A DNA stretch of 64,000 nt from Allomyces arbusculus. Taxonomy: Eukaryota; Blastocladiomycota; Blastocladiomycetes; Blastocladiales; Blastocladiaceae. Positions 43,288 through 55,239 of this stretch are shown one piece after another (positions within the stretch are counted from its first letter, which is position 1; each line of letters starts with the position of its first letter). The position numbers and the translations under genes were made by a program. The DNA is taken from NCBI GenBank assembly GCA_027604705.1, contig JADHYV010000019.1, positions 310,376 through 374,375 of the forward strand, in the 5' to 3' direction. The notes under the pieces were generated by a model. The model made no database searches. It worked only from the letters and a program-made list of their open reading frames with translations, and was not told the DNA's origin.

Positions 43288-43362
43288 TTATTGGCGCGGA
43301 GGAGCATGTACAGGTGTGAATGAAAACAAAAGAATATAGTGCATTTGTCCCGATTTAGTCCG

Positions 43363-44697
43363 TCACTCCTGCTCCCCACCGTCCTCGTCTTCACCACCGT
43401 CTTCGTCCGCGGCGGCTTCCCGCGCGGCCGCGGCCTCGGCCGTCGCCATGGCCCGGCGCTGCGCCTGCATTTCTTCCCTTGCGCGCTCGTTGCTGACGCG
43501 CACTTGCTCGCTCTCCTCGCGCTCGTCGACGGTGATGGCTTCCTTGTCGAGCACTTGCAGCGACGGCAGTCGGTAGATGATGTTTTGCCGGTAGTTGTCG
43601 AGCTCGGAGATCGGGTTTTCTGGAGTGTGCGAGGGAGAAAGACAAGGTGGCGTGAGAAGCGTTGAGGAAGATTGGAAGGTGGAGATGAGCGACGCACCGC
43701 GCAAGACGAGTTTTGTGAGCGACTTGAGCGACTTCAGGTGGTCGATCTCGTCGAAGTCGGCAATCTTGTTATTCCTGGGTGACCAAGCGTGAGCACTAGA
43801 GGGTTGAGAGGGCGGGAATCGGGCACACATACCGCAGATTCAAGTAGGTCAATTTGGCCAAACTACAGTCGTGCAGGTCGGCCAATGATGCGATCGTGTT
43901 GTCACGCAGGTGGATCAGCTCGAGCTGTGACTTGTCCTTGAGAAACGCGACGGAACTGATCTGGTTCCCGGCCTGGATTTTGGTCACATCGCGGGACGTC
44001 AGCGCAGTGCGATGGTCTGATGGAGACGAGCATTCATGGGCGTATGTACCAAATAGACTTTCTGCAACTTTGGTGCATTGTCCACGGCCACATCGAGTAT
44101 CAAATTGGACCGCGCCTCGAGCGTCAGGAGGCCCGGCGCGTCGACAATGCGGAGCGCCGACAACTGGTTCTCTACGTCGTATGCGCGAGATCAGCTCGAC
44201 GCCGTCGACCTCGTCTCCACCATGGACTTTCTACCACGCACTGTTCAAGTTGAGCGTCGCGAGCTTGGGCCACCGCGTTGTCTCGCACTCGACAATCTCG
44301 TTGCCCGACAAGTCGAGGTAGAGCAAGAACTCTTTGCTCCCAAACACGGCGTCCTCGACTTTGGCCAATTTGTTGCGCGCAGCCGTCAATGACAACAGGT
44401 ACTTTTGCGGCGCTAGGCCGCGTGCGAGCGTCAGCAACGAGTTGCCGGACACGTCCTGCGTGCGAGCCGAACAGGATCAGCGACATGCGTGCGAGCATTG
44501 TGTCATGGTTCAGCGCGCAAACCACCGTGGCGCCTTGCGATGCATACAATGTAGCGTAGGTGCGGGAACCCGCTCAATGGTTCGGCCGAGCCAAGGCCTT
44601 TGCCGGGTGCGTCGAGCCGGATAAAGGCATAGTGGAGGCCGTCGGGCGTGCGGTCGATTTGCGAGACGCTGCTGGAAATGATTTCAAGGTCGGCCAT
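43363..44697 (-). CDS. LRRC23: LRRC23-like leucine-rich repeat protein (axonemal/radial-spoke type)
   Basis: Leucine-rich repeat protein of the LRRC23 type, a radial-spoke component in ciliated cells. Six exons: 44548-44697, 44242-44455, 44050-44171, 43833-43972, 43698-43774 and 43363-43619 (319 aa; LRRC23 is about 340). Spliced LRRs read FPHLRYIDVSGNSLLTLARG, LLYLDLSGNEIVECE, LATLNLNKNQLSAL, LQKVYLAGNQISSVAFL, LELIHLRDNTIASLADL and LTYLNLRNNKIADFDEIDHL. The LRR cap is LVLRENPISELDNYRQNIIY, followed by LPSLQVLDKEAITVDEREE and an acidic coiled-coil tail. LRR periodicity across every junction confirms the introns. LRRC23 rather than another LRR protein is a judgement from overall layout. Confidence 0.75.
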
Positions 44698-44948
44698 GGC
44701 AGATTTGCAGCGAGTCTGATTGCGTCGTGAGTTGTGCTTGGCTCCAAAAACGAGTGCAATATGGTTTCTGGCGCGACTTGAAATGAGAGATCAGCAAGGG
44801 CGAGACGCGGAGCGCTGTGAAAACCTAACCTAACAGCGAGTGATCGGGGGTGATGGCAGACCGGTCGGATTTGCCTTCGCTCTCTCTCTCCCGGCTCTCC
44901 TCCTCTCTCCCTCGCACCAACTGTCACCGCCAACCTTGAACCAGCGCC
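44698..44948. promoter_or_regulatory. Divergent interval (251 bp), LRRC23-like / GTPase
   Basis: Short shared 5' region. Contains CCTAACCTAAC at about 44825, too short to be telomeric. Confidence 0.4.
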
Positions 44949-46695
44949 ATGGCCAGCACCGCGCCGAGCACCAGCACCACGTCCACCCCAAGCAGCAGCA
45001 GCGGCGGGAGTGGCCGGTCGCGCTTCGTGATCGGCATCGTCGGCAAGCCCTCGGCCGGCAAATCTTCGTTCCTCAACGCCATCACCGACGCATCGGCCAA
45101 AACCGGCGCCTTCCCCTTCACGACCATTGCGCCCAACCACGGCGTCGCCTACTACCGCTTACCGTGCCCGTGCGCGCGGTTCGGCCTGCAAGCGCAGTGC
45201 CGCCCGCGGTACGGCTCCTGCCAGAACGGCATGCGCCACGTGCCCGTTGAGATTCTGGATGTCGCGGGACTGGTGCCAGGCGCGAGCGCCGGACTTGGTT
45301 TGGGGAACCAGTTTTTGGATGATTTGCGTACGGCCGATGCGTTGGTGCATGTGGTCGACGTGTCGGGGACGACGGATGCCGCGGGGAAGGCGACGGTCGG
45401 GTACGACCCGGTGAACGATATCGATTGGCTCACGAGCGAAGTGCACGCGTGGGTGTTCAATAACTTGACCAAGAATTGGGGCGGGTTGGTGCGCCGGCAC
45501 ACGATGCTGAGTGCGCGATCGCTGTTGTTTTTGGACTGCGTTGCGGCGCGCGAAGACCGACCTGTGGAATGTTGGTAGAGGCGTCGCCAATCGAGACGTT
45601 GCACAAGCAGCTCAGCGGGTACGGGTGCCCGCAGAGCATGGTCGCGAAAGCGTTTGACGCGTGCCCAAAGTCCTTGCGCGACAAGCCCTTGGAGACGTGG
45701 GACCAGGAGACGGATGTTCAGGACTTTGTCTCGGTGTTTTTGAAGACGCGGTTCCCGACGGTCGTGGTGCGTAAGCTGTTGCCTTGGATTTGGATCTGCA
45801 CGAAAATACACTATGCTTTTGCATTCTTGATGTTCTGACTGGTCAGAATGGCCCCGCCCTTTGGGTACCGTAGGCGCTCAACAAGGTCCGCCTTGTCCAC
45901 CCAAAATCCGCACGATCCGTCATCATTTTCTAATCCGTGCCGCCAATTCCCCAGATCGACCTGCCCGACGCCGACACCAACATCGAGAAACTCGACCGCA
46001 AATACGGCCAATCGCAGGAGCTCGTCCTCTGTTCCGCGCTCGCCGAGTCCTTCCTGCGCAAACTCGCCAAGCAAGGGTTCATTCGGTACACCGAGGACTC
46101 GGACGAGGTCGTCACGCACGACAACGACGCGACACTGAAACCCATGGACGACAAGACCGCCGCGTACGTCTGCCCTTGTCCGCTCGATCGGCAACGCGAT
46201 ACGCGAACTGATTTTCGTGGATGTGGGTGTGTAGGCGGCTCGAAAAAGTGCGCGACCTGGTTCTGTTCCGGTACGGCACGACGGGCGTGCACCAAGTGCT
46301 CGCGCGCGCGGTCGAGGTGCTCGGGCTCGTGCCCGTGTTCCCAGTCAAGAATATCCATAATTTTACGACGGGCGCTGCGTACGTGTTCTCCTCGACCTGG
46401 TCCGTATCAGCGCGCCGCGGCTGACGACATGCCGACAGGAAAGCCGTGTTCCGCGACTGTCTGCTGGTTCCGCCGCACACGCGCGTGCGCGCATTTGCTG
46501 CGATGGTGCACCCGGAACTCGATCGGAATTACCAGTATGCCGAGACGGTGGGCGGGCGCATGGTATATTCGTTCAGATGCGCGATAGCTGCTGGTTGTGA
46601 AGGGGCTGACACGAGAGAGCGCCGTGTAGATGGGCGAGGCCGACGAGATCACGCTCGACAACAACATCATTTCCATCAAGACGTCCGAGTCGTAG
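44949..46695 (+). CDS. YchF/OLA1-related GTPase (Ygr210c type) with a 12-nt microexon
   Basis: Cytosolic Obg-family GTPase/ATPase. Exons 44949-45510, 45579-45766, 45874-45885, 45955-46163, 46235-46378, 46439-46562 and 46630-46695 (434 aa; yeast Ygr210c is about 410). G1 is [18 protein letters not shown], the switch region is [17 protein letters not shown]3 is [14 protein letters not shown], and G4 (ALNKID) is completed by a 12-nt exon encoding ALNK. The long [20 protein letters not shown] insertion is typical of the archaeal/Ygr210c branch. The C-terminus has [20 protein letters not shown] and a TGS-like domain ([29 protein letters not shown]). The last exon ([12 protein letters not shown]) is short but in frame. 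Confidence 0.9.
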
Positions 46696-47004
46696 CGCGC
46701 CGCGCAAAGGGCGGCCACAGTTTTGCCACGTGTAGAGACAATTGTATACAGCGCAGTTTGGTGTCCAGGGGATGTCAAGGGAATCCAATCTTACGAGGAC
46801 ACTAAAAACGAAACCAGCAAGCGAAGTGAAAACAGGTGGAGAAAAAGTAGCACTAAAAAAGACACCGCAAAAAGCTCACCAAACAGGAGCACAAATAAGC
46901 CAGGTGGAGCAAACGGGAACGAGACACGGCAACAGGAACCGCGCGGCGGGAATAAATGGGGTCGTGCAACACCCACCCTCCGCCGCGCAAACACCAATCA
47001 AACT
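46696..47004. other. A-rich interval (309 bp) between convergent genes
   Basis: Noticeably A-rich on the plus strand compared with the rest of the window. 3' flanks only; no gene. Confidence 0.5.
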
Positions 47005-50000
47005 CTAGTAATCCAACGGGTACCGCCACAGGTACTCGTCACGGTACTCGTCGGCCTGCGTCGGCTGGCCCGACGCGACAAACCACGCGCATTTTGCCAG
47101 CACTTCCCGACGACACCCGCGCGCGCGCTTCAAGTACTCGCGCGCTGCCTCCAAGTCTGCGGCCGCTCCACCTTGACCAAGGATATGCAATTCGGCCAGC
47201 CGCGCGTGCGCTTTACGGCACCCGGGCGGCGTGAGCCCACCGGAGCCACCTGTCGCGGCGGCGGCGGCGGCCATGGCCGCCAGGACCGACGGATCGTCCC
47301 CGTCGGTCCCGCGGGACGCGCAGTCATCAATGTCGGGCGAGCACGGCAGAGCGCCGCCGGGTCCCGGGTCGAGCCGGACCGCGTCGAGGTACGCGTCGCG
47401 CGCGGCCGCGTACTCTTCCGCATCAAAGTGACAGTCCCCGAGCCCTGCGGCGGCGCGCGCGCGGGTACGTGGTGTCACGAGCGGATGGTCGGCCGGGTCG
47501 GTCGATTCGAGTGCGGCGAGGGAGGCCAGCGGTTCGGCCAGTGCGGCACGATAGTGCTCGGCCGCGGCGGCGACGTCGCGCGACCCACCAAAACCAAAGT
47601 ACGCACAGTCGCCGAGCCCGACGTGTGCGATCGAGACGCCGTTCTCGAGCGCGCGGGCGTAGTAGGCGGCCGCCTGGTGCGTGTCTTGCCGCAAATTCGA
47701 TGTCTTGGACCCGTAGTAGAGCGCTTCGGCCATGTAGAAGAGTGCCGCGGGCACGGCGTGTGCGACTTGTGCGAACAGCGCGAAGGCGGCGGAGATGTCG
47801 CCTTGGCCTTGTCGGTAGAAGGAGAGAGCGCGTTCCCATGTCTCGGCAACGGCTTCGGGGCTGAGGTCCGGGACGGGCGCGTGCGGATCTAACGAAAAGA
47901 ATCATGGAATCAGTTCACACCTGCTCAACCAAGGGACAGTGGGGCGATGGCGCACCCAGAGACGACGCCGCCGTGCGAACCACGGACGCGAGCGACGTCA
48001 GCGACGCGCGCCGCTGGTGAGAGAGCTTACCATTCAACCCGCTCGGTCCGGGCATCACCGACGTATAACTTGCCGATGCCGCGGCTGCTGCGGCCGACCC
48101 GAACCCGGGCGTCATTGACGAGATGCTGCCCGACCGACCGGTAATCCCCATCGCCGCTGCGGCACGTACAGGCGACGGTGTCCGTGCCGGTGGTGTCGGC
48201 GGTGCGCCATTGCCCACATGCGGCGTGAGCGCTGCGACTGCCGTCCCGTGCGCGGACCGCGACGACATGGACGAGGCCATGCGCGGCACGGGCATTTGGA
48301 ACGCCGTGAGTGTCTGCGAGGCCGCCTGGAAAAACAGTTCGGGCCGCGCGCAGTTGGTCGGGTCGCGCGCGAGCCGGTCGAGTTCGGCGGCGAGCGGTGC
48401 GAGAACAGGGGCCGGGAGAAGCAATGCGCGAAGGAATTGCGCGACACCCGGCACGTCAGCGACGGCAGCGGCGGCCGTGACGGTGGTCGCGCGCCGATCG
48501 CCCATGTTGGCCGAGTACGCAATGATATCAGCAAGCGGCAGTTTCGGAACACCCTGCACAGCAACGAGCCGCAGCGACCGCGTTCCGCCGCCGCGTGGCC
48601 AGCACTGCACGGGGATCCCGGCCGACGCGAGCATCCAGAGCGCCGAGAACAGCCCGCGCGAAAGAACGAGTCGGTCATCGTCGGCCACACCGCACAACAA
48701 ATCAACTCCACCCGGGATCCGTGCGGCATTGGGCGACGGCACATCGTCGTCGTCGCCACCCAGCGACTCGCCCGCCTCGGTCACAAATGACCAATGCCCC
48801 TGCAGGACCGTGATCCCGTAAATCAGCTGCACGTGCGGGTGCGAACCCGCCGACATGGCGCGTGCCGCCGTATCGATCAGCGCCGGGTCGAGCGCGAGCG
48901 ACGTGGCTGGGGAAAACGCTGTCGTGTCAACGGGCTGCTGCAACCACCGGTACCCGGCAAGTCCGGTCGCGCCATGAATTGTGCGCTGCACGGTGAGCGG
49001 ATTGATAAAGAACCGGCCCGCCAAGAACCGCGCCGATTCGGAAACGCGCGCGAGCAACGGGCCCAAATCGGTTGGTGGTGCTGGGGACCCACCGACTCTA
49101 TCTGCGCTCGCGAGCGCGGCCTGTACTTCCATGGGCAGCGAAATCGAATGTGCCATGGCCCACTGCCGCACGGCGCGCAAGATCGAGTCGTAAACACGGC
49201 GCCAGGCAACGGCGTCGGCGTCCTGCAAGTAGGGTTTAGCGAGAATATCGGCAATCTGGGCGTGCAGCGTGTTCAGGAACGTGATGACCTGGTGGAACCG
49301 CGACGCAAACAGCGGGTACGGCCGGTGCAGCATTTTCAGCGACAGTTGCGCGAGCCGCGCGTGCACTTCGCGCGTGTACCCGTACTTGGCGCGCAACTGG
49401 TTCATGGCCGCCTGGACGACGGCAATCGGCCGCGCGTGCTCCATGAGCGGCAACTGCTTGCGCATCGCATACAGGTGATTTTCCGTTTCGAGCGCCAGGT
49501 AGAGCCATCCGAGCAGCCGCCACACGATCCAGTCGCCAATCGACGTGTCGTAGAGCGAGTCGACGGGCAAGACTTGTGCGAGGTCGGCGGGCGTCAGCTG
49601 CTGTGTGCCGTCCAAGTGGCCCAAATCCTCCGAGAGCCACGGCAGTGCCGCTTGCGAGAGGTGCGCACCGCCCTGGTAGTTGACGTGATCGGACGACATG
49701 CAAAACTTGTTCCACAGGTCACGCGCGAGCGGGTCGCCGCGCAGGTACTCAGCCAGCGCGCCGGCCACGACCGAAAACGGCTGCAGTGCCGGGAACCGAT
49801 TATGGTTCCACCAAAAATCGATGATCGCGGCATGCGGGTGCGGCAGTTGCAAGAAGTCGGGCAATCCCTGGAAATCCACGGGGATCACGCGCCGTGGCGG
49901 TTGCGGATTGTGCGCAAAGAACCCGAGGTAGTTAATGAGCGTGGGGTTGGCCACCTTGATTTGCGTCGTGGCCGAGCGCAGGGCCGCAATCAGCGTCGAC

Positions 50001-50659
50001 CAGTCGGACGCTTGCAACGCTGGTTGGCCCGCCGCATCGAGCAAGACGCGCACCGTCGGGTGTGCGCGCGACCCAGGCGGCGGGTTCGGGTTCGACAACG
50101 GGCCCGTAAAGAAATCCATTTCGAGCGCTTCAGCGAGCAGCTGGACCTGCGCGACAATGTGCTCGGTCGACTCGTGGGATGACGTGTAGGGGGTCGTGGG
50201 CGCGCTCATGGTAAAGTCGGGCGAGTGGCGCGCGGCCGCGGGCGTGCCGTTTGGGTCAGCGGCCTTGGCCGAGGCTGCGCGCAGCGTCATGAGCAGGCGG
50301 CGCGCGAGTTCTTCACGGGCCGGGGCCAAGAAGGCGGGCGGGTCGGCGAGCGAGGCGACGCCCGCGGATGCGCCGGGCAGCGATGGGTCGCCGTAGAGCG
50401 CGACCTGGTAAATCGACCCAACTGAGTCGCGGTGCGCGGCGCGGCGTGCGGCAGCAGCGTGCACTTCCCAGAGGGCGACAAACGCGACGGTGGCCTGGGT
50501 CAGTGCATACTCGGCGGCATAGGCGCGTGCTTGGTGGACGCCGTACGCGACTTTCCAGGCGCGAATGGCGATCACGGCGTCGGCGAGCAGACGGATGGCG
50601 CGGACATGGCCGCCAGCGCGCCGTGCGGCCTCCTCGAGCGGGTGAGCCAGCAGTGGCAT
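47005..50659 (-). CDS. Large unrecognised protein with C-terminal Sel1/TPR-like repeats
   Basis: Exon 1 is 48031-50659 and exon 2 is 47005-47888 (1170 aa; intron with GTAAGC donor and TAG acceptor). The C-terminal 290 residues show Sel1-like repeats: AALFYMAEALYYGSKTSN, AAAYYARALENGVSIAHVG, GDCAYFGFGGSRDVAAAAEH and ARLAELHILGQGG. These resemble the ER-associated Hrd3/Sel1 or Chs4-type adaptors. The first 875 residues are helical-looking, with no signal peptide or clear membrane segment and no domain I recognise (for example FWWNHNRFPALQPFSVVAGA, DTSIGDWIVWRLLGWLYLAL). It could be a scaffold protein; function not assigned. Ser/Pro-rich linker before the splice site. Confidence 0.7.
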
Positions 50660-51524
50660 GGTGTGGTCGGGGTTGCCAGACCGCGGCAACGAGAGGATAG
50701 AAGGGATGCGCGGTTGGCGGTAAAGTTGTGCGCCTCGATGTCGGGTCCTTGTCCTTGTCGTGCTTGTGCTGCACCAGACTGGAAAGTCCTGTCGCACCAA
50801 GAGAGGAGAAGCGATCAGTCAAAGACGAGCAAGAAAGGAACAGGATCACGGCATTCGTAGCCGGCCGTGCAGGCGGCGTCGACCGTTGCCCAGGTTGTCG
50901 AACATGGAGAAGGCGGACAAAAAAGCAACACGAACCGACGAGCCGACGAGAATGCGCGCGCGCGACGCCGCTTCAGGTGTATGCGCCCGTCCAATGGGCG
51001 GGACGGGATACGCGGCCTGCCAATTGGCGCGTGCAGGCACTGACGCGTGGTGGCCGCGCGCAGGAGCGCCCCTGCCGCGTGCCGCGTGGCTCTTGGGGTG
51101 CGCCGGGGCGACGACGGAGCGGCCGCAGGCGAGGCGATCTGCGGGGAGACCGTGGTCCGGGAGTTGCTGAAGCGTGCTTGGCGAGACTGCAGCAAGTGTG
51201 GGCGACCGCGGAGCAGCGTGGGGTGGGGTCGTCAAGACCAAGTGGTATGCCGTGGAGGTGGTTGCGTGCACGTCGCGACCAACATGCGCGGGCTCGCCGC
51301 GCAGCGGTGGAGGTGGCGCGCAACCTAGGTTTTGCAGATCATGCCACATCCATCAGTGCTCACGTGCTGCTTCCCACCGCACAGACCAACGTTGCTGCTT
51401 GCGCTGCTCGGCTGGCTGGCCAGCGGGGGTGGGCACGCCAGTCCATCCGTTCTCGAACTGTTTCTTTCTCTCTTTCGAGTCGCTCGTTTTTCGTCGTTTC
51501 GAACTCAACTCTACGAAAATCAAC
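50660..51524. promoter_or_regulatory. Divergent interval (865 bp), Sel1-like gene / ribosomal protein S12
   Basis: GC-rich first part and pyrimidine-rich stretch (TTTCTTTCTCTCTTTCGAG, 51461-51479) just upstream of the S12 start, as often seen in ribosomal protein gene leaders. No other gene seen. Confidence 0.5.
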
Positions 51525-52129
51525 ATGGCTGACACTGTCGAGGTCGCTGCCGCTGAGGTCGCTGTTGCGTCGACCATGACCGTGGAGGAAGCCCTCCAGG
51601 ACGTTCTCCGCCGCTCGCTCATCCACGACGGTCTGGCCCGCGGTCTCCGCGAGTCGGTCAAGGCTCTGGACCGGTGAGTACCCGCTCGATTTTCGCCTAC
51701 GTGCCGAAATTCCACAAACATGACCGAAAAAACTCATCGATTTCGACCGTTTACCGATGAAATATTAGCCGCGAGGCCCACCTCTGCGTCCTCGCGCAGT
51801 CGTGCGACGAGAAGGAATACGTCCGTCTCATCGAGGCCCTTTGCGCCGAGCACAACATCCACCTCATCAAGGTCGAGGATGCCAAGAAGCTTGGCGAGTG
51901 GGCCGGTCTTTGCAAGGTCGACCGTGAGGGCAACGCCCGCAAGGTTGTCGGCGCGTCGTCGGTCGTCATCAAGGTGCGCTTGATTAATTTCGTTTTGCCG
52001 TCGAGCGCTGTTTGCTCGCTGTGATCATGATTGCTCACGTTTTTCCTGCTCTTCCGACTCGTTTAGAACTGGGGTGAGGAGTCGGAGGCGATGAACATCA
52101 TCCTGGAGTACTTCAACAAGTCGCAGTAA
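51525..52129 (+). CDS. RPS12: 40S ribosomal protein S12 (eS12)
   Basis: Small-subunit ribosomal protein. Exons 51525-51673, 51769-51973 and 52067-52129 (138 aa, normal length). The core reads [80 protein letters not shown] and [20 protein letters not shown]. Donors are GTGAGT and GTGCGC, acceptors TAG. Codon usage is more uniform than its neighbours, as expected of a highly expressed gene. Confidence 0.97.
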
Positions 52130-52865
52130 AAAGCCGACGATGCGCTTTGGCTGCTCCCCGTTTGCCAAACCTTGAAGGCTTCGGTGGTTTGCGCGCGCTC
52201 GCCGTTTTTTATGGTGCAAATTCTTGTCGGTGTCGTTTTGGCTCGCTGCTTCAGCTTGTCAGTTTGCGATGTTCTGGTCAGGTTGCCTCCATTCTCTTGT
52301 TCGGCGTTGCGAAACCGCACGATCCAGGCCCGCTCCCACATCTCCGAAATCGTTGCGTTCAGCGAACTTGCAGCTGCAACTAGAGGTAAATGGCAGTTGA
52401 CGCTGTCGGCGATTCAGGCCAGTTTGCACACGATGGACGATTCTGTTGCATCCAGCCACTCGTGATGTGCCGACCTGATTCCAACCAGTGGTCACCGTGA
52501 GCACTAGCGATCGAAGCGGAACAACACTGCGAATGAAATTTCATCAGGACCGCAGCGGCGGCGGCGGATCTGTCATGGTCGGTCCCCTGCAACTTGACGT
52601 GTGTTGGTGTGATCGCTTGTTGCTGTTCGAAGGTCAGATAAATCCACCTCTTCTGCGCTGCTCCAACCATCTTGGGCGCGCCAATACCGGGCGCAAATCA
52701 TTCTCCACGCATTCAGCATTAGCGCGTCGCTGCAGCGCAGCTCGTCAGCGCGTTTTATCCGGTCGGACCCGCCCGCATCTTGGCTCTCCGCGACACGACT
52801 CGACCTGTCCTGGCCTGTATCAACAAAACCATATCATCAATCAGGTTTTCGTACGACTCGAGGCC
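52130..52865. other. Intergenic interval (736 bp)
   Basis: 3' flank of RPS12 and promoter of the CDP-DAG synthase gene. The frame upstream of 52866 is open but gives no family sequence. No gene seen. Confidence 0.5.
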
Positions 52866-54918
52866 ATGTCCGACTACATTACCTCGCGCGCGCCTGTTGA
52901 GCACGACGACAACGATAACGGCACGATCCCGGCGCCATTCCGTGCGGCCGCACGGGAATCGATGGCATCGAGCACCAACGGCGGCGCCAGCACGGGCCAT
53001 GGCGCAGGGTATCAAAGTGACAACGACGACGACTACGACTCGCAGCCACCGCCGGCAGTGCCAAATGCGGGCGGGTCGGCATCACCCCGCGCCAACGGGT
53101 ATGCGCACGATGTCAACGAGGGTCCCTTTCTGCGCCGGCGCGTGATGCCGGCGCGCGACGCCGTCTCGCGCAAGCAGCGTGAGGCTCTGCTCGCTGCCGA
53201 TCGTGTATCGACCTTGACGACCGATACGTCGGCGGCCGAAACCGAGACGGACACGGCTGCGCCGTCGGTCGCGGCGCCCGTGGAGCTGCTCGCCGCGAGC
53301 CCGGCCGAAAAGAAGTGGCGCAACTGGTGGACGCGGACTCTCTGGACGCTGGTCATGGTCGCTGCATTTTTCGGCATCCTTTTCGCGGGCCCGTTGTGGG
53401 TGATTATGCTCGTGCTGGTCCTGCAGCTCGCCGTCTTCCGCGAAGTGATTCAGATCGCGCACGTCCCGTCCAAGGAAAAGAAGCTGCCGTGGTTCCGCGT
53501 GATCAACTGGTATTTCCTGGCCGCGACGAATTACTATCTCTATGGCGAGTCGGTGCTGCACCACTTCGGGCTGTATCGGCACATTCCACCCTTGCTCGTA
53601 CCGCTGGCCACGCACCACCGCTTCATTTCGTTTTCGCTCTACATGATCGGGCTTGTCATGTTTGTGCTGAACCTGAAGCGCGGGTACTACAAGTTTCAGT
53701 TTTCGCAGTTTGCCTGGACGCACATGGCGCTGTTGCTCGTCGTCCTCCAGTCGCACGCGATCATCAATAACGTGCTCGAGGGCCTGTACGTTGCGGTGTT
53801 CCTCTCCACCCTATTGGTATCGTTTATTGTGCTTCTCACTGATGTTTGGTTTCCGCGATGTTTAGGATCTGGTTCTTCTTGCCCGTCGCGCTCGTCATTG
53901 TCAATGATGTGTTCGCCTACGTCTTTGGCTTCTTTTTCGGCAAGACGCCCCTCATCAAGCTGTCGCCGAAAAAGACGTGGGAAGGGTTCCTTGGTGGGGC
54001 CGCATCAACACTCGTGTTTGGGTTCATCGTGCGTACTCACTCTCTTGTCGTTTCCGAAAAGTGCTGGACCCTGACACCCACGTATCGATTCGTACAGGTA
54101 TCGTCGTTGCTCATCAAGGTGCCCTACTTCGTCTGTCCGCTCAAGGATCTGACGACAAGCTTGTGGACGCCGGTGTCGTGCCCCGTCAACCCGGTTTTTG
54201 TCCCGCAAGAGTATGCCGTGCCGCCCGTCTTGGTACACTCCACGCTCTCCACCCGAGGTTAGCAGCATCACTCTAACTGACACGGCCCGTCCGCACCCAC
54301 TAGCCCTTCCTGGTCGGCAAAACCGTGCACATCGCGCCGCTCCAGTTCCACGCGCTCGTCATGTCGCTGTTTGCGTCGTCGATTGCGCCGTTTGGTGGGT
54401 TCTTTGCGTCGGGCGTGAAGCGCGCGTTCAAGGTACGGTGCCATTTCTCCTCCATTCGCTGAGCACGCTCGTCGTGCTCGTACGTACCTCTCTCCTCCAG
54501 CCCACCGACTCACCATCACACATCAATTTTCAGATCAAGGACTTTGGCACGAGCATTCCGGGCCACGGCGGCGTCACCGACCGGTTCGACTGCCAGTTCA
54601 TCAGTACGCCCTTCCCTCCTCCTTTCTCCACCCTCTCCCCGCTCCTCGCACTCACTTCCACCCCCTCTCTGCACAGTGGGCACCTTCTCATACCTCTACG
54701 TGACGACCTTCGGCCGCCCCGCGCTCCCAATCGGCGGCGCGCCTGGGGACATTCTGCAAAAGGTGTTGCAATTGTCGGCCGGGCAGCAGCTGGTCGTCTA
54801 CCGGCAACTCGCGCGCATGCTCATGGACGCGGGTGTGCCCGAAGGCGACTTGACGCCCGCGACCGCGGCGATGGCGGTCGTCGAAGGGGCCGCGGGGACG
54901 GCCGTCGAGGGGGTGTAA
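52866..54918 (+). CDS. CDS1: CDP-diacylglycerol synthase (phosphatidate cytidylyltransferase)
   Basis: ER enzyme making CDP-DAG from phosphatidate and CTP for phosphatidylinositol and related lipids. Exons 52866-53785, 53866-54028, 54098-54232, 54304-54432, 54534-54603 and 54677-54918 (552 aa). About 125 disordered N-terminal residues precede the first membrane segments ([20 protein letters not shown]). Core segments are [40 protein letters not shown] and LNPVF-type [12 protein letters not shown]. The family signature, split by one intron, reads SGVKRAFK plus [19 protein letters not shown], with all signature residues present. Start [13 protein letters not shown]. Confidence 0.96.
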
Positions 54919-55239
54919 ACCGGAAACGGGAAACTTGGATATTCGTTTTTTTTTAGTTTCTGAGTTGGGTCGAGTTTTGTTTTTGCCACCTCCAAACCAT
55001 TCCTTGACGCGACCCATGTCGTGCGTAGTCTGCGCGACCGAGCGCGCGCAGGACGTAGCTGGCGCGCGCGCGAGCCACTGAAACGAGAGGAGCACGTTTG
55101 TGCCGGAATGAAGAAACGAAGACGATTTTTTTCGCGGCTTCGAGACCAGCAACCAAATCAAGACTTGTATGTACATAAAACTGCGTCGTGATGTTGGTAC
55201 TTAGTGCAATCCCGGCCCACCGGAAGGATACACGCACGG
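54919..55239. other. Interval (321 bp) between convergent genes
   Basis: 3' flanks of CDS1 and ATE1. T-rich run near 54946-54956. No gene. Confidence 0.45.

Noticed and set aside
44823-44834. CCTAACCTAAC, telomere-like repeat
   Set aside because: Only two 5-nt units; too short to be an interstitial telomere.
47889-47924. Intron of about 32 nt directly before the Sel1-like exon
   Set aside because: Too short. A GTAAGC donor at 48030 gives a 142-nt intron with correct phase.
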